64,000 nucleotides of DNA from Pseudomonas graminis (GCF_900111735.1 NZ_FOHW01000023.1:28730-92729); one strand, 5' to 3'; shown: positions 25,158 through 34,313, counted from the stretch's first letter. Notes: generated by a model not told the origin, from the letters alone. Translations and numbers: made by a program.

Positions 25158-25547
25158 TTAAAGCACCCCCGTCAAAAACTGCGCCCGGCCGTGGCCAAAG
25201 CTCCAGTCTGCATCCGTGTTGGTGACGATCGAGACCATGAGGTCATTGGCCTCGATACCACAGTCTTCCTGCAGCGCCTGGGCGAGTAGCTGATAAAACC
25301 TGACCTTGGATTCCTCAGTTCTGGGGCGGCTGGTCACGCTGATCACCACGACCTTGTCCGTGCGAGGAATACCGAGCCCCGTATCTTCAACAATCATTCG
25401 GCCTGGCCGATGTTCGTTGACGATCTGATAGCGATCACCTTGAGGCACCTGGAATGCTTCAACCACGGCGCGGTGTGCAGCATCCAGCAGGATTTTCACT
25501 TGTTCATCGGAACGGCCTTCAATGAGGTCAATGTTGATCAATGGCAT
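25158..25547 (-). CDS. Tautomerase-superfamily protein
   Basis: A 129-residue protein starting MPLINIDLIEGRS, so Pro becomes the N-terminal catalytic base after Met removal, the defining feature of the 4-oxalocrotonate tautomerase / MSAD superfamily. The double-length chain (two beta-alpha-beta units, second beginning near DKVVVISVTSRPRT) is like the MSAD/cis-CaaD-type tautomerases rather than the 62-residue 4-OT. Cytoplasmic. It is divergent from the LysR regulator at 25672 with a 124-base shared promoter region, so it is a likely target of that regulator. The substrate is unknown. Confidence 0.87.
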   Translation of the reverse strand: MPLINIDLIEGRSDEQVKILLDAAHRAVVEAFQVPQGDRYQIVNEHRPGRMIVEDTGLGIPRTDKVVVISVTSRPRTEESKVRFYQLLAQALQEDCGIEANDLMVSIVTNTDADWSFGHGRAQFLTGVL

Positions 25548-25671
25548 GGTTGAACTCTCGTCATGGAAAGCGCCGGGCGGCGCCAGAAGAGATCACACGA
25601 TAAAGCGCCAGACTGTTCACGAACAGATAAGATAATTGAATTCATTGTTTACATATGAGAACAATCGCCCC

Positions 25672-26619
25672 ATGAAAAAGTCGGAGATCGAAGGCTTGTG
25701 GACGCACATCCACTGGCTGTCTGTGCTGGAGGAGCAAGGGACCTACACAGCGGCGGCGACACGATTGGGCGTCAGCAAATCTGCAGTCAGCCAACGAATC
25801 AGTGAGCTAGAAGAGGCCACGGGTCTGCGTCTGGTTTTGAGAACCACACGCAGCGTTCGCTTGACTGAGGCAGGTAGCTCGCTTGTCACAGAGGTGCGCG
25901 GTGCTTACGCGCATATCGCCAAAAGTTTCCTGGACGTCAGGGATTCTGCGGGCGCTGTGCGTGGGCTTCTGAGATTAACTGCACCGGTAGCCTTCGCCCG
26001 GCAACAATTGGTGCCACGCCTGGCCGGCTTTCTCGAAAAATATCCCGAAGTCCGATTGCAGCTGGACGTTTCCGACCGCATTAGCTCGATCGCCACCGAT
26101 GGGTACGACCTGGCTGTTCGTCACAGTGATCAGGTGCCGGACACGCATGTTGCCTGGAAGCTCTGCGACACCCGGTCTGTACTGGTCGCCACCCGCAGGT
26201 ATCTGGATCGCTGTGGCGAACCCGAAACGCCCGCTGATCTCACGGAACACAACTGCCTGTTTTATCCACGGGGCAGCGATACCCCAGCCTGGACGTTCGA
26301 GGGCTCTTCAACAGGAAGGGAATTGCGTGAGCGGCTAACGATCCCGATCAAAGGGACGTTTGCCACCAACAACAGCGAAGCCCTTCGTGAAGCGGCTCAG
26401 GCTCACCTGGGCATCGCGCTGCTTCCCGACTTCAGCGCCCAGGCAGCGTTGGCAGAAGGTTCGCTGGTTCAAATACTCGACCACTGGGACCTCAAGGGAG
26501 CCTTCTCTGACGAGATCAATCTGATCCGGCCTTACTCGCCTCAGATTCCCAAGGCCGTCACCGCACTGGTGGCGTATCTCAAAGACCAGCTCTCGCAAGG
26601 TTTCCAACGAAGACACTGA
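25672..26619 (+). CDS. LysR-family transcriptional regulator
   Basis: A 315-residue LTTR. The N-terminal winged helix-turn-helix (about residues 14-62) includes GTYTAAATRLGVSKSAVSQR and LRTTRSVRLTEAG. The C-terminal two-lobed co-inducer domain starts near residue 80 (GLLRLTAPVAFARQQLVPRL; DGYDLAVRHSDQVPD). ATG 25672 is preferred over a TTG at 25636 because it gives the family N-terminus. It is divergent from the tautomerase gene, the usual LysR-target arrangement. The promoter region has a GTTCACGAACA-type imperfect dyad near 25614-25624 that could be its site. Confidence 0.92.
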   Translation: MKKSEIEGLWTHIHWLSVLEEQGTYTAAATRLGVSKSAVSQRISELEEATGLRLVLRTTRSVRLTEAGSSLVTEVRGAYAHIAKSFLDVRDSAGAVRGLLRLTAPVAFARQQLVPRLAGFLEKYPEVRLQLDVSDRISSIATDGYDLAVRHSDQVPDTHVAWKLCDTRSVLVATRRYLDRCGEPETPADLTEHNCLFYPRGSDTPAWTFEGSSTGRELRERLTIPIKGTFATNNSEALREAAQAHLGIALLPDFSAQAALAEGSLVQILDHWDLKGAFSDEINLIRPYSPQIPKAVTALVAYLKDQLSQGFQRRH

Positions 26620-26641
26620 TCATTTTTCCGGGACGATTACA

Positions 26642-27769
26642 TCAGGCCACGGGCATCGTCGTCCTGCGCAGCAACAGTTGCTTGCCCAGCCTCTGCCCTT
26701 TGAGCTCGACATAGTGATACGTCGCGCTGGAAATGGTCACCACCACCGCCAGAATCAGCAGCATGATCAAGTTATTCAGCCAGACATGCCCGGTATCCAG
26801 GTAGCGGGTATTAGCGATCATCGGCGCGGCTTCGAAGCCGGTTTTTTTCTGCACCACCATAAAAGCGGAAATCACGAAGAACAGCACGGCCAGATGGGTC
26901 AGGTAGATCGAGTAGGACAACCGCCCCAGGCGAGCGAAGAATTCGTGCTTGAGCACGTACGACAGCACACCGCCATCGAAGGCGAACAGCACGATGGTCA
27001 CGCAGAACACCGCGCTGGCGGCCAATACCTTTTGCTGCAACTCACTGGTCAATATCGCCCAGATGGCGATTACGGCCAACGCCTCCAGTACGCTGAGCAA
27101 GGCAAAACCGGGCTCTATCCAGCGTCTGAGGCGGTTGAAAACGGCGTAGGTCAATGCACCGGCAAAGAAGCAGCCCAGGCCTTTTTGCGCGTAGAGGGTG
27201 AGCACATCGGCATGGCTGTAGAACAGAGCAAATCCGGCAAAGGCAATGACGGTCCACAACAGGTATCGACCACTGGACGCTACGATCATGGTCGAGGCGA
27301 AAATCATATAGGTCCAATACTCGATGCTGATGCTCCAGGCGGCGGTATTGAATGAGAGATTTTCTGTCAGGTGCGTCCAGCTTTGCAGCAGCAGGAGATT
27401 TGGCAGTATCTGCGATGCCGCGTAGGGGCCGGTAAAGGGGGTTTGATTGAAGCTGAAACCCTGCTTGTAGGCGACGTACTTGAGGAGTTCCAGGGCAATG
27501 AATACCCCGAGCATGAAAGCATGCAGGGGTAACAGGCGAAAGGTGCGCGAAATCAGGAAGTGGCTGAAGTCCAGTTGGCGCTTGCTGCCGTAGGCGTGAG
27601 CCATAACGAAGCCGCTGAGGACAAAGAAGAACTCGACGAACAGGTCGGCATTGGAGAAAAAGGCCCACTCCGTGATGCTGCCGACAAGATGGGTGTGGTA
27701 AAGGACAACGGCTATTGCGCAGATGCCGCGCAGGCTGTCCAACGCGTGAAATCGTTTCACGTTTTGCAT
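26642..27769 (-). CDS. Acyltransferase-3 family membrane protein
   Basis: A 375-residue inner-membrane protein with about ten hydrophobic segments. The N-terminus carries the acyltransferase-3 signature: FHALDSLRGICAIAVVLYHT (catalytic-type His in LYHTH), FFVLSGFVMAHAY, ISRTFRLLPLHAF. Members transfer O-acyl groups to extracellular sugars such as O-antigen, Nod factors or exopolysaccharide. No C-terminal SGNH domain. It is transcribed on the minus strand 208 bases after the four-gene cluster above it, and could modify a product of that cluster, but no sequence evidence ties them. Its target is unknown. Confidence 0.88.
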   Translation of the reverse strand: MQNVKRFHALDSLRGICAIAVVLYHTHLVGSITEWAFFSNADLFVEFFFVLSGFVMAHAYGSKRQLDFSHFLISRTFRLLPLHAFMLGVFIALELLKYVAYKQGFSFNQTPFTGPYAASQILPNLLLLQSWTHLTENLSFNTAAWSISIEYWTYMIFASTMIVASSGRYLLWTVIAFAGFALFYSHADVLTLYAQKGLGCFFAGALTYAVFNRLRRWIEPGFALLSVLEALAVIAIWAILTSELQQKVLAASAVFCVTIVLFAFDGGVLSYVLKHEFFARLGRLSYSIYLTHLAVLFFVISAFMVVQKKTGFEAAPMIANTRYLDTGHVWLNNLIMLLILAVVVTISSATYHYVELKGQRLGKQLLLRRTTMPVA

Positions 27770-27977
27770 GCAAATCCCCGATCAGATGCCATCGCTCGAA
27801 AGCGCCTAAAGCAACCCATCGGGTTCGGTCGCGTTATTACCAAAGACCAGACGATAGCTCAGTGCGGCGGTTGTGCAAGGGATCTTGTTGAACGGGTAAG
27901 GCACCAGGTTGTTTTGCTGCATCGGGCCGGGTACGCGGGCGCGGGTGATCATGACAATGCGCCTGCCTGGGTCAGCG

Positions 27978-28760
27978 TCAGGCATGGGCCTGGTGGATGA
28001 TGAAGTCTGCGTTCATGACGTCGTAGATCGGTTTGAAATCCCCATACGCATGGGGAGCGCGGAAACCCGCCGCACGCAGTTCGTCCTGCAACTGGCGCGA
28101 GCGGATCGGGCACACCCGCAGTCGATACTGCGCACCGTCGGCAAAGCGATAGATGAACTCGCACACCGACTCGTCCACTTGGCCGAGGGCGACGCTGACG
28201 GAGTCGCCGCAGTCGTCATCACGCGCAGATGACCTGAAGCGGCCGGCGAGGATGGCTTCAAAATTGCGCTGATCAATCAGCAGCAGTCCGCCGGGCTTGA
28301 GCATCTGGCGAAACCGCTTCATCACGGCGATGCGCGCCTCCCTATCGAACACCTGGCCCAGCGAACTGCCGAGGCACAGCACTGCATCGAACTTGCCCAG
28401 AACCCGGGCGTCCAGCGCTTGCCAGTCGCAGCGATGGACCGGCACGTCGACGCCCAGCCGCTCGAAATTGCGCCGGGCACGATCCACCAGGGTCGGGCTG
28501 CCGTCGCAGGCGGTGACGTCGAAGCCCGCCTTGTATAAGTGCGCCGCGTGAAAGCCGCTGCCAGTGGCGGCATCCAGCACACGCCAGGCACCGGACCGGC
28601 GCAGCAGATCGTAGAAGAAGGAGCCCTCGCCAGCCGCGCGTTTGTCCCAGTCGATGAGTTCGTCCCGGCGCTCAATGAAGTCCGCCGCATCACGGCGAGC
28701 GTGGTCGATATCGGCGATCGCCAATCGATCAGCAGGCGAAAGCGCGATGACCGGTGGCAT
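27978..28760 (-). CDS. SAM-dependent methyltransferase, glycine N-methyltransferase-like
   Basis: A 260-residue class I methyltransferase. SAM-binding motif I is VLDAATGSGFHAAHL (about residues 61-75) with the acidic DGSPTLVDRARRNF afterwards. FDAVLCLGSSLGQVF and LLLIDQRNFEAIL match the blocks that mark glycine/sarcosine N-methyltransferases (DxRNxxxIL). Small-amine or amino-acid N-methylation is therefore a reasonable guess. It overlaps the preceding dehydrogenase gene by 32 bases and is the last of four genes. Its neighbours suggest tailoring of a small metabolite rather than general SAM homeostasis. Confidence 0.85.
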   Translation of the reverse strand: MPPVIALSPADRLAIADIDHARRDAADFIERRDELIDWDKRAAGEGSFFYDLLRRSGAWRVLDAATGSGFHAAHLYKAGFDVTACDGSPTLVDRARRNFERLGVDVPVHRCDWQALDARVLGKFDAVLCLGSSLGQVFDREARIAVMKRFRQMLKPGGLLLIDQRNFEAILAGRFRSSARDDDCGDSVSVALGQVDESVCEFIYRFADGAQYRLRVCPIRSRQLQDELRAAGFRAPHAYGDFKPIYDVMNADFIIHQAHA

Positions 28761-29934
28761 GGGCGGCCACTCCTGTGTGATGGCTGCTGGTGTGCTGATG
28801 GGTGGCTTCGGCGTAGGTCAGGTATTTGCTGCCAAGCTCCTCTGCCCAGGCAGCGGCATCGGACACGCGCATCTCGGCCATAACGAAATTGAGCTCGCGC
28901 TGCATGATCTGCATCTGCGCCTCGCCGAACACCGCCGTGCCGTCAGCGCGAATCAGTGTGATGCCGTCGAGCCGCTGCCCCGCTTCATTGACTTTGATCG
29001 CCTCTTCCCGCGTCACGCCGTACGGCAGGTCAAGCAGGACTTTGCCCATGCCGACCTTGACCGGGTAGCCGCCGGGCAAACCCTGAGGCCCGGGGCCGTG
29101 GACCCGCACCTCATGGTCGGCGTGGAGGTTTTCCAGCAACGTCACCGCCGACATGGCGGTGAGGTACTGACCGTCAACGCCACCCAGTTGGCTGAACTCC
29201 CGGGCGACGCAACCGAAAATAGCCTCCGCCGCGTGTTCGCCGGTGCGCTCTTCGCCGTCAATCCAGTACGTCAGGCTGAAGCTGGATTCCAGGCGCTGCG
29301 GCGGCAGGCCATGGCGGGGAACGCTGTGGCTGAAGTAATGATGGCCGACGAGTTTGGCGCAGACCTGCGTTGGCAGGCACTCAGCCAGACGCGCAATGGC
29401 GCAGCGCGTCGCAGGGATCAGGTTGGCGATGTTGCCGATGCCGATGTCCGGCGCCATGCCGACTTTGTAGAGAATCGGGTTGACCGCATCCGGGAACGCC
29501 GCGTTCACCACCAGACTTTTCGGGCAGGACTGTTTGACGGCTCGCATCAGGGCGTAGGCTGGCGCCAGGTACATCGGCAGCCAAGGCCCGAGCTGAGCCT
29601 GATCAAGGGCAGCAAAGCGCTCGGCCGGCAATTGTGTGATCACCCGCCACGGTTGCAGCGAGGCACAGTTGAGGATGATGTCCGGGCGGATTTTGAGCAG
29701 CGTTTCGGCATTACGGCTGATGCACGACTCACGCAGGTCCATGTGATGACTGTGGATGTCGACCGTCACGTTCTGTTGCAGCGCAGCCAGACGGATCAGG
29801 TTGCACAGGCGGGTTGTTTTCTCGCTGTCGCGACTGGCGACGTGGAATTCGAACTGATTGCGCGGGGCCAGGATCTGCAGGATTTGCAGACACAGGTTGC
29901 CGCCGCCAACGATGAGCAGTTTTTTGCGATGCAT
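28729..29934 (-). CDS. Saccharopine-dehydrogenase-like Rossmann oxidoreductase
   Basis: A 401-residue protein read from ATG 29934, which follows GGGAG at good spacing (an ATG 21 bases upstream lacks this). The N-terminal dinucleotide fold has LLIVGGGNLCLQILQI, then HVASRDSEKTTRLC and DIILNCASLQPW, the layout of saccharopine dehydrogenase / homospermidine synthase-like NAD(P) proteins. The middle and C-terminal parts (VVNAAFPDAVNPILYKVG, LVGHHYFSHSVPRHG, GPGPQGLPGGYPVKVG) are not from a family I can name. It sits between the SDR and methyltransferase genes. The histidine-rich tail (THQHTSSHHTGVAAH) is unusual and might bind metal. Confidence 0.8.
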   Translation of the reverse strand: MHRKKLLIVGGGNLCLQILQILAPRNQFEFHVASRDSEKTTRLCNLIRLAALQQNVTVDIHSHHMDLRESCISRNAETLLKIRPDIILNCASLQPWRVITQLPAERFAALDQAQLGPWLPMYLAPAYALMRAVKQSCPKSLVVNAAFPDAVNPILYKVGMAPDIGIGNIANLIPATRCAIARLAECLPTQVCAKLVGHHYFSHSVPRHGLPPQRLESSFSLTYWIDGEERTGEHAAEAIFGCVAREFSQLGGVDGQYLTAMSAVTLLENLHADHEVRVHGPGPQGLPGGYPVKVGMGKVLLDLPYGVTREEAIKVNEAGQRLDGITLIRADGTAVFGEAQMQIMQRELNFVMAEMRVSDAAAWAEELGSKYLTYAEATHQHTSSHHTGVAAHATGHRAFAC

Positions 29935-29976
29935 GGTGTTCTCCCTGGAATGCATGAGGGACCGTGGTGTTCCCGA

Positions 29977-30711
29977 TCACTGGCGCGGGCAGGCGCCGTT
30001 ATCCACTGCGATGACTTTTCCGGTGAGGTGGCGGCTCTGCTCCGACAGCAGAAACAGAATGACGTCAGCCACGCCGCCTGGCTGGATGGGCTCCTCGATG
30101 ATTTTCTGCCGTTCGTACCCCCTGCGGCGTTGCCCGGGAATACGGTCATGAATAGGCGTGTTGCGAACCAGCGCCGGGGACACGGCGTTCACCCTGACCC
30201 GTGGGGCGAAGTTCCAGGCGTTGGCTTTGGTCAGGCCGATTACCCCGGCCCTGGTCGCGCCATACCGTGCATCCATGCTGCCCAAATCGCCCGTCACCGA
30301 GGTGATGTTGACGATGCTGCGCGAGTAGCCGGCCGCCGATTCCCGCCGCGCGAAGTCTTTGGACAGGTACAGCAGCGACTTGAGTTTGACGGCCCAGATC
30401 TCCTCCACCGCCGAGTCGCTGTCGGCGCAGACACTTTTGCCGTGAGAGCTCCAGGCGTTGTTGACCAGGGCGTACAGCGCACGGTGGTTATGCACGTCGT
30501 ACAGGTTGCTGATGAACGACTGATAGACGTGTGCCTGGGAAAAGTCCACCAGGTGAGTTTCCAGCCGATGCGGCGGCAAACTGCGCTGCAACATCTGAAG
30601 GCCCAGCCTGTCGATGTCTGCGGCAATGACGTAGTAGCCGGCGTTGACGCAGGCAAGCGTGGCAGCCTTGCCGATGCCGCTGGCGGCGCCCGTGATGACG
30701 ATTTTTCTCAT
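29977..30711 (-). CDS. Short-chain dehydrogenase-like protein with Arg in place of the catalytic Lys
   Basis: A 244-residue classical-SDR fold. TGAASGIG cofactor loop (residues 7-14), VNNAW in place of NNAG, Ser138 (NITSVTGDLG), Tyr150, but the Y-x-x-x-K motif reads YGATR, with Arg154 where Lys should be. The remaining SDR landmarks (RVNAVSPALVRN, SRHLTGKVIAVDNG) are intact. The Lys lowers the Tyr pKa and binds the cofactor ribose, so activity may be altered or lost. Retained purifying-looking sequence suggests a real role. It overlaps the transaldolase-like gene by four bases. Confidence 0.85.
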   Translation of the reverse strand: MRKIVITGAASGIGKAATLACVNAGYYVIAADIDRLGLQMLQRSLPPHRLETHLVDFSQAHVYQSFISNLYDVHNHRALYALVNNAWSSHGKSVCADSDSAVEEIWAVKLKSLLYLSKDFARRESAAGYSRSIVNITSVTGDLGSMDARYGATRAGVIGLTKANAWNFAPRVRVNAVSPALVRNTPIHDRIPGQRRRGYERQKIIEEPIQPGGVADVILFLLSEQSRHLTGKVIAVDNGACPRQ

Positions 30712-31934
30712 GACAGTCCCTGCAGGGTCGTTGGGTAACGCGCGATGCGAGGCGTGAAAGCTGGCGGATCGAGGGTGTCGGTGATGAATCCGTGCAGCCG
30801 TTGCATGCTCAGGCGGACGTCATTGCCTGCGGTCAGGAACGCAGGGTGACGGGCGTATTCGTCAGGGGTCAGGCCGCCCTCAAAATACGCCTGGTTGAAA
30901 TAGGAAATGGCCAGAAGGCGGTCGAGAACTTTGCCGGGAATCTGCACCCATTCCGCCGCCGGTTCGATGCTGCACCCGGCCTGCTGGCGGCGTACGAGAA
31001 ATTCGATGAGGTGGGGTGTCAGCGCGTACAACGTAGTGTCGGCGCCAGTGCGCTGCAGGTGCCAGCAGTGCTCGCGACCGCGCGTATCGGTGTCGACCTT
31101 GATGCTGCATAACAACAGTTGCGCCGGTGTCTCGCGCCGTCGCATCAGCGCCTGCATCGCCTGATACACCGCCAGTTCCGCCCAGCGTTTGTCCGAGCGG
31201 CCGAGATTGATACGACTGCCCCGCGCCTGGCGCTCGAATTCCGCTTCCGCACCCAGTCGACCGATCATGAAGCTGACCACGTAACGCGCCCGCTCAGTGT
31301 TCACACCGTTGGCGAGCGCCCGCTGACGCCCGGTGTGGATGGCTTTGAGGCAGGCATCCAGCTGGGAGACGGTAAAACAGAAGGTGTTATTGATCGAGCA
31401 GCCCCGCGCCACCAGATGCTCGATGGCGCGATAGCCCTGGGCGCTACCCGGGATCTTGATCATGACGTTCGGCGCCAGCGCCGCCAGCTCCAGCCCTCGG
31501 GCAACCAGCGCGTCCTGATTCATCCAGTGCCCGCCCTCGATCTGCGCCGACAGCCAGCCCGCCTGCTGCTTCGTTTGCCGGAATAACGGCAGCAGCGGCT
31601 GGGCGCTGTCGATGATCAGCTGGTCGTAGAGCTGTCGCAACCGGGTATCCGGCGGCATCGACGTCGGCAACGTGTGGAGAAAGTCCCGGTAATGGGCTGC
31701 ATTGCTCAGAACGGCCTGACTGATCAGGGTCGGGTTGGTGGTGGCGCCGCTGATACCCGCCTCCGAGCGACCCGGTTCATCGGGCAGTAATTCGTTAATA
31801 ACCTCGCGCATGTCCGGATAGGCGCGCAGCAACTTGTTTTGGCACTTGTTATATAGGGCGGGTGATGAATCGAACCAGACTTCCGAGTCAGAGTTATGAC
31901 ATTTTAAAAGTTGAATGAAGCTCGAACAGTCCAT
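30708..31934 (-). CDS. Transaldolase-family protein
   Basis: A 408-residue protein read from ATG 31934, behind a strong GGGAAGGGC ribosome-binding site. It keeps transaldolase landmarks in order: VWFDSSPALYN (Asp22), ISGATTNPTLISQA (61-74), QIEGGHW, and the Schiff-base lysine block NVMIKIPGSAQG (Lys160), then NNTFCFTVSQLDACL and RYVVSFMIGRLG. It is longer than the usual 320 residues, with a C-terminal half rich in Arg and Cys-containing segments. Its place at the head of an operon with redox and methyltransferase genes argues against housekeeping pentose metabolism. A dedicated C-C bond-forming or breaking step in a small-molecule pathway is the inference. Confidence 0.85.
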   Translation of the reverse strand: MDCSSFIQLLKCHNSDSEVWFDSSPALYNKCQNKLLRAYPDMREVINELLPDEPGRSEAGISGATTNPTLISQAVLSNAAHYRDFLHTLPTSMPPDTRLRQLYDQLIIDSAQPLLPLFRQTKQQAGWLSAQIEGGHWMNQDALVARGLELAALAPNVMIKIPGSAQGYRAIEHLVARGCSINNTFCFTVSQLDACLKAIHTGRQRALANGVNTERARYVVSFMIGRLGAEAEFERQARGSRINLGRSDKRWAELAVYQAMQALMRRRETPAQLLLCSIKVDTDTRGREHCWHLQRTGADTTLYALTPHLIEFLVRRQQAGCSIEPAAEWVQIPGKVLDRLLAISYFNQAYFEGGLTPDEYARHPAFLTAGNDVRLSMQRLHGFITDTLDPPAFTPRIARYPTTLQGLS

Positions 31935-32484
31935 GGAAATGCCCTTCCCTTTCGATTGATTCAATGGCAATCAGGGCCCCGGGCGAGCACGGGCAAAATG
32001 CCAGCTTTTTCAAGCTGATAGTCAGGGATCTGAGCCTCAGGAGCATTAAGATGGATCCAATCAGATGCCCTGTCAAATGCAATTCGATGGGTTTTTGATG
32101 CTTAAAAGAAATAAGTAACGACTTTCTTATTTCGAATATGAAGTTGGATATCTATTGGCCTTTCGCCCTCAATTTGAAGTAATTCAAATGAATGAAGGGA
32201 TGACCTTACATACAAAACATCCGCAAATATTCAATACCAGAAGGCCGTCACTCATACCGCTACTTGCCATTTTTAAAGACGGTGCAACTCATTAACTTAC
32301 CAGTTAGTTACAAGCGAGTTGCAATGTTGGAAAGCGCAGAGTGTGGTGCGGGCGCCGGGCCGCAACGATTTCCATCATCAACGCCTCCACGTGCCACTCG
32401 ACGACCGTCAATCATTGGGTTATGAAAGCGCAGGGGCGGTCACTGGACCGCGCCAGTCAAAAAAACAGACCAAGGGACCTGACC
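31935..32484. other. AT-rich divergent promoter region with a perfect palindrome
   Basis: 550 bases between the transaldolase-led operon (minus) and the cytochrome b561 gene (plus). The middle 200 bases are markedly AT-rich against the surroundings. A perfect inverted repeat ATTTGAA-GTAA-TTCAAAT lies at 32172-32189, a plausible operator. No hrp box was found here on either strand. No gene is supported. Confidence 0.45.
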
Positions 32485-33027
32485 GTGAGCAAACCTTCCG
32501 CTACCGAACGCTACAGCTACAAAGCCCGCTGGTTTCACTGGGTGATGGCGATCCTGATTGTCCTCGCCTACGCGCTGATCCTGAGCCGTACCCAGCTTGC
32601 CCGTGGCAGCGACGCGCGGACCTTCGTCGTGCAAACGCATTTCTGGGTCGGCATCGTCGTGCTGGTCATGGCGTTTTTCCGCATCGCCGAACGCCGTCGC
32701 CATTCGCCGCCAGGCATCACCCCGCCACTGGAAGGCGTATTGCGCCTGGCCGCGACACTCTCCCATTACGCGCTCTATGCTTTCCTGTTCGCGCAGCCAC
32801 TGCTGGGTCTGTTCACGGTACTGCTGGAGCGCGGCGCCCTGCCGATTCCCCTGACCTCGCTGAGCATTCCCGCGCCGTTCGACATGTCCAAGGACACCGC
32901 CGAAATGCTGGAGCACTACCACGTCCTGCTGGGCACGATTTTCTACTACGTCATCGGCCTGCACGTAATTGCGGCGATCTGGCACCACTTCGTGCGCAAG
33001 GACAACACCGTCAAACGCATGGTGTAG
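32485..33027 (+). CDS. Cytochrome b561-family protein
   Basis: A 180-residue inner-membrane dihaem b-type cytochrome of the CybB type. GTG 32485 is chosen because it follows AAGGGA and yields the family N-terminus ERYSYKARWFHWVMAILIV. Four membrane helices are visible, with histidines at the expected places (FHW in helix 1, THFWVGIVVL in helix 2, SHYALYAFLFAQPLLG in helix 3, HYHVLLG and GLHVIAAIWHHFVRKD in helix 4). The C-terminal HHFVRKDNT-MKRM-like end is standard. CybB reduces quinone using superoxide in E. coli; the partner here is unknown. No linked YceI gene. Confidence 0.9.
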   Translation: MSKPSATERYSYKARWFHWVMAILIVLAYALILSRTQLARGSDARTFVVQTHFWVGIVVLVMAFFRIAERRRHSPPGITPPLEGVLRLAATLSHYALYAFLFAQPLLGLFTVLLERGALPIPLTSLSIPAPFDMSKDTAEMLEHYHVLLGTIFYYVIGLHVIAAIWHHFVRKDNTVKRMV

Positions 33028-33074
33028 GCCGGACCGTTCATTCGGCGGCGCCGCTTGCGTCAGCCTGCTGCGGA

Positions 33075-34313
33075 TCAGCGAGGATCGACTGAATCCACCC
33101 GCCCATCCACCGGGTCCGGCGGCACGTCGCCGTCCTGACTGGTGTCGATGCTGACCACCACCGACATCCCCGGGCGCAGTCGGTCCACGTCGTGCTGGTC
33201 GTCGTCGATGGTGATACGGACCGGGATACGCTGGGCGATCTTGACGAAATTGCCGGTGGCGTTGTCGGCAGGCAGCAAGCTGAACTCGGAACCCGCCGCA
33301 GGGGAGATGCGCTGCACCCGGCCACGCATCTTCAGGTTTTCCAGGGCATCGACGGTGAAACTTACCGGCTGGCCCAGGCGCACGTTGGCCATCTGGGTTT
33401 CTTTCATGTTGGCGATGATCCAGCGAGGACGCGGCACCAGCGCCATCAACTGCGCGCCGGAATTGACATACGCCCCCAGGCGCACCCCGACCTGCCCCAA
33501 CTGCCCGTCCCGAGGCGCGATGATGCGCGTATTGGTCAGATCGATCCGCGCCAGTTCGATGGCGGCCTCGGCGTTCTTCACCGAGGCTTCCAGCGAGCCG
33601 CGATTGACGATCACCGTTTGCAGGTCCTGACGGGAAATCTCCAACGCCGCCCTGGCTTCGGCCAGCGCCGCTTGCGCCTGAGCATCCGCCGCACGGGTCA
33701 CGTCGAATTCGCTTTTCGAGACTGAGCCATCAGTGACCAGTGCCTTCCCCCGACGAAGGTCGGCAGCGGCCTTGTCACTCTGCGCCTGGGCATTCGCAAC
33801 AGCCGCTTGACGCTGAGCGATAGTGGCCTCTGCGCTGCGCCGTTGTTGCAGATTATTGGCCAGCGCAGCCTTCTGAACGCCCAACTGCGCAATGCCCTGG
33901 TCGAGATGCTGCTGGTAGATCCGGTCGTCGATGCGCACCAGCAAGTCGCCCTGCTTGACCCACTGAAAATCCTGCACCGGCACTTCGTAGACATAGCCAC
34001 TCAATTGCGGGCCGATGATCGTGGTCTGCCCGCGAATCAGGGCGTTTTCCGTGCTTTCGATCGGGCTGCTGAACGGCGGCAGCTGCCATGCGTAGAGCAC
34101 GATGAGGACACCCGCCAGGGCAATGCCACCGAACAGAATCGAGGACACCAGGCGTATGCGCGCCGAACGCGGTTGCGTGGTCGCCGGCATCACCGCCGGC
34201 GCGGGCGCAGCGCCACTCGCCTGTGACGGTGAAGCGCTGGCCGCAGAACCGCCTGAAGAGCTGCCTGAAGAGCTATCTGGAGGGTTGTCTGAAGGTTTAC
34301 CGGGTTCTGTCAT
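33075..34313 (-). CDS. HlyD/EmrA-family membrane fusion protein
   Basis: A 412-residue periplasmic adaptor. Start ATG 34313 overlaps the stop of the transporter gene (ATGA). A Ser/Pro/Ala-rich cytoplasmic tail (1-50), one membrane helix (about 55-76), then the lipoyl half-motif (IIGPQLSGYVYEVPVQDFQWV), a long coiled-coil hairpin (about 135-240) and the second half (TRIIAPRDGQLGQVGVRLG). It ends with a beta-barrel region (WIIANMKETQMANVRLGQ). It pairs with the MFS pump to span the periplasm. No outer-membrane channel gene is adjacent, so a TolC/OprM-type channel elsewhere is presumably used. Confidence 0.9.
   Translation of the reverse strand: MTEPGKPSDNPPDSSSGSSSGGSAASASPSQASGAAPAPAVMPATTQPRSARIRLVSSILFGGIALAGVLIVLYAWQLPPFSSPIESTENALIRGQTTIIGPQLSGYVYEVPVQDFQWVKQGDLLVRIDDRIYQQHLDQGIAQLGVQKAALANNLQQRRSAEATIAQRQAAVANAQAQSDKAAADLRRGKALVTDGSVSKSEFDVTRAADAQAQAALAEARAALEISRQDLQTVIVNRGSLEASVKNAEAAIELARIDLTNTRIIAPRDGQLGQVGVRLGAYVNSGAQLMALVPRPRWIIANMKETQMANVRLGQPVSFTVDALENLKMRGRVQRISPAAGSEFSLLPADNATGNFVKIAQRIPVRITIDDDQHDVDRLRPGMSVVVSIDTSQDGDVPPDPVDGRVDSVDPR

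Noticed and set aside
28642..30738. Plus-strand open frame of about 698 codons opposite the biosynthetic cluster
   Set aside because: Spans three well-supported minus-strand genes and has no recognisable motif.
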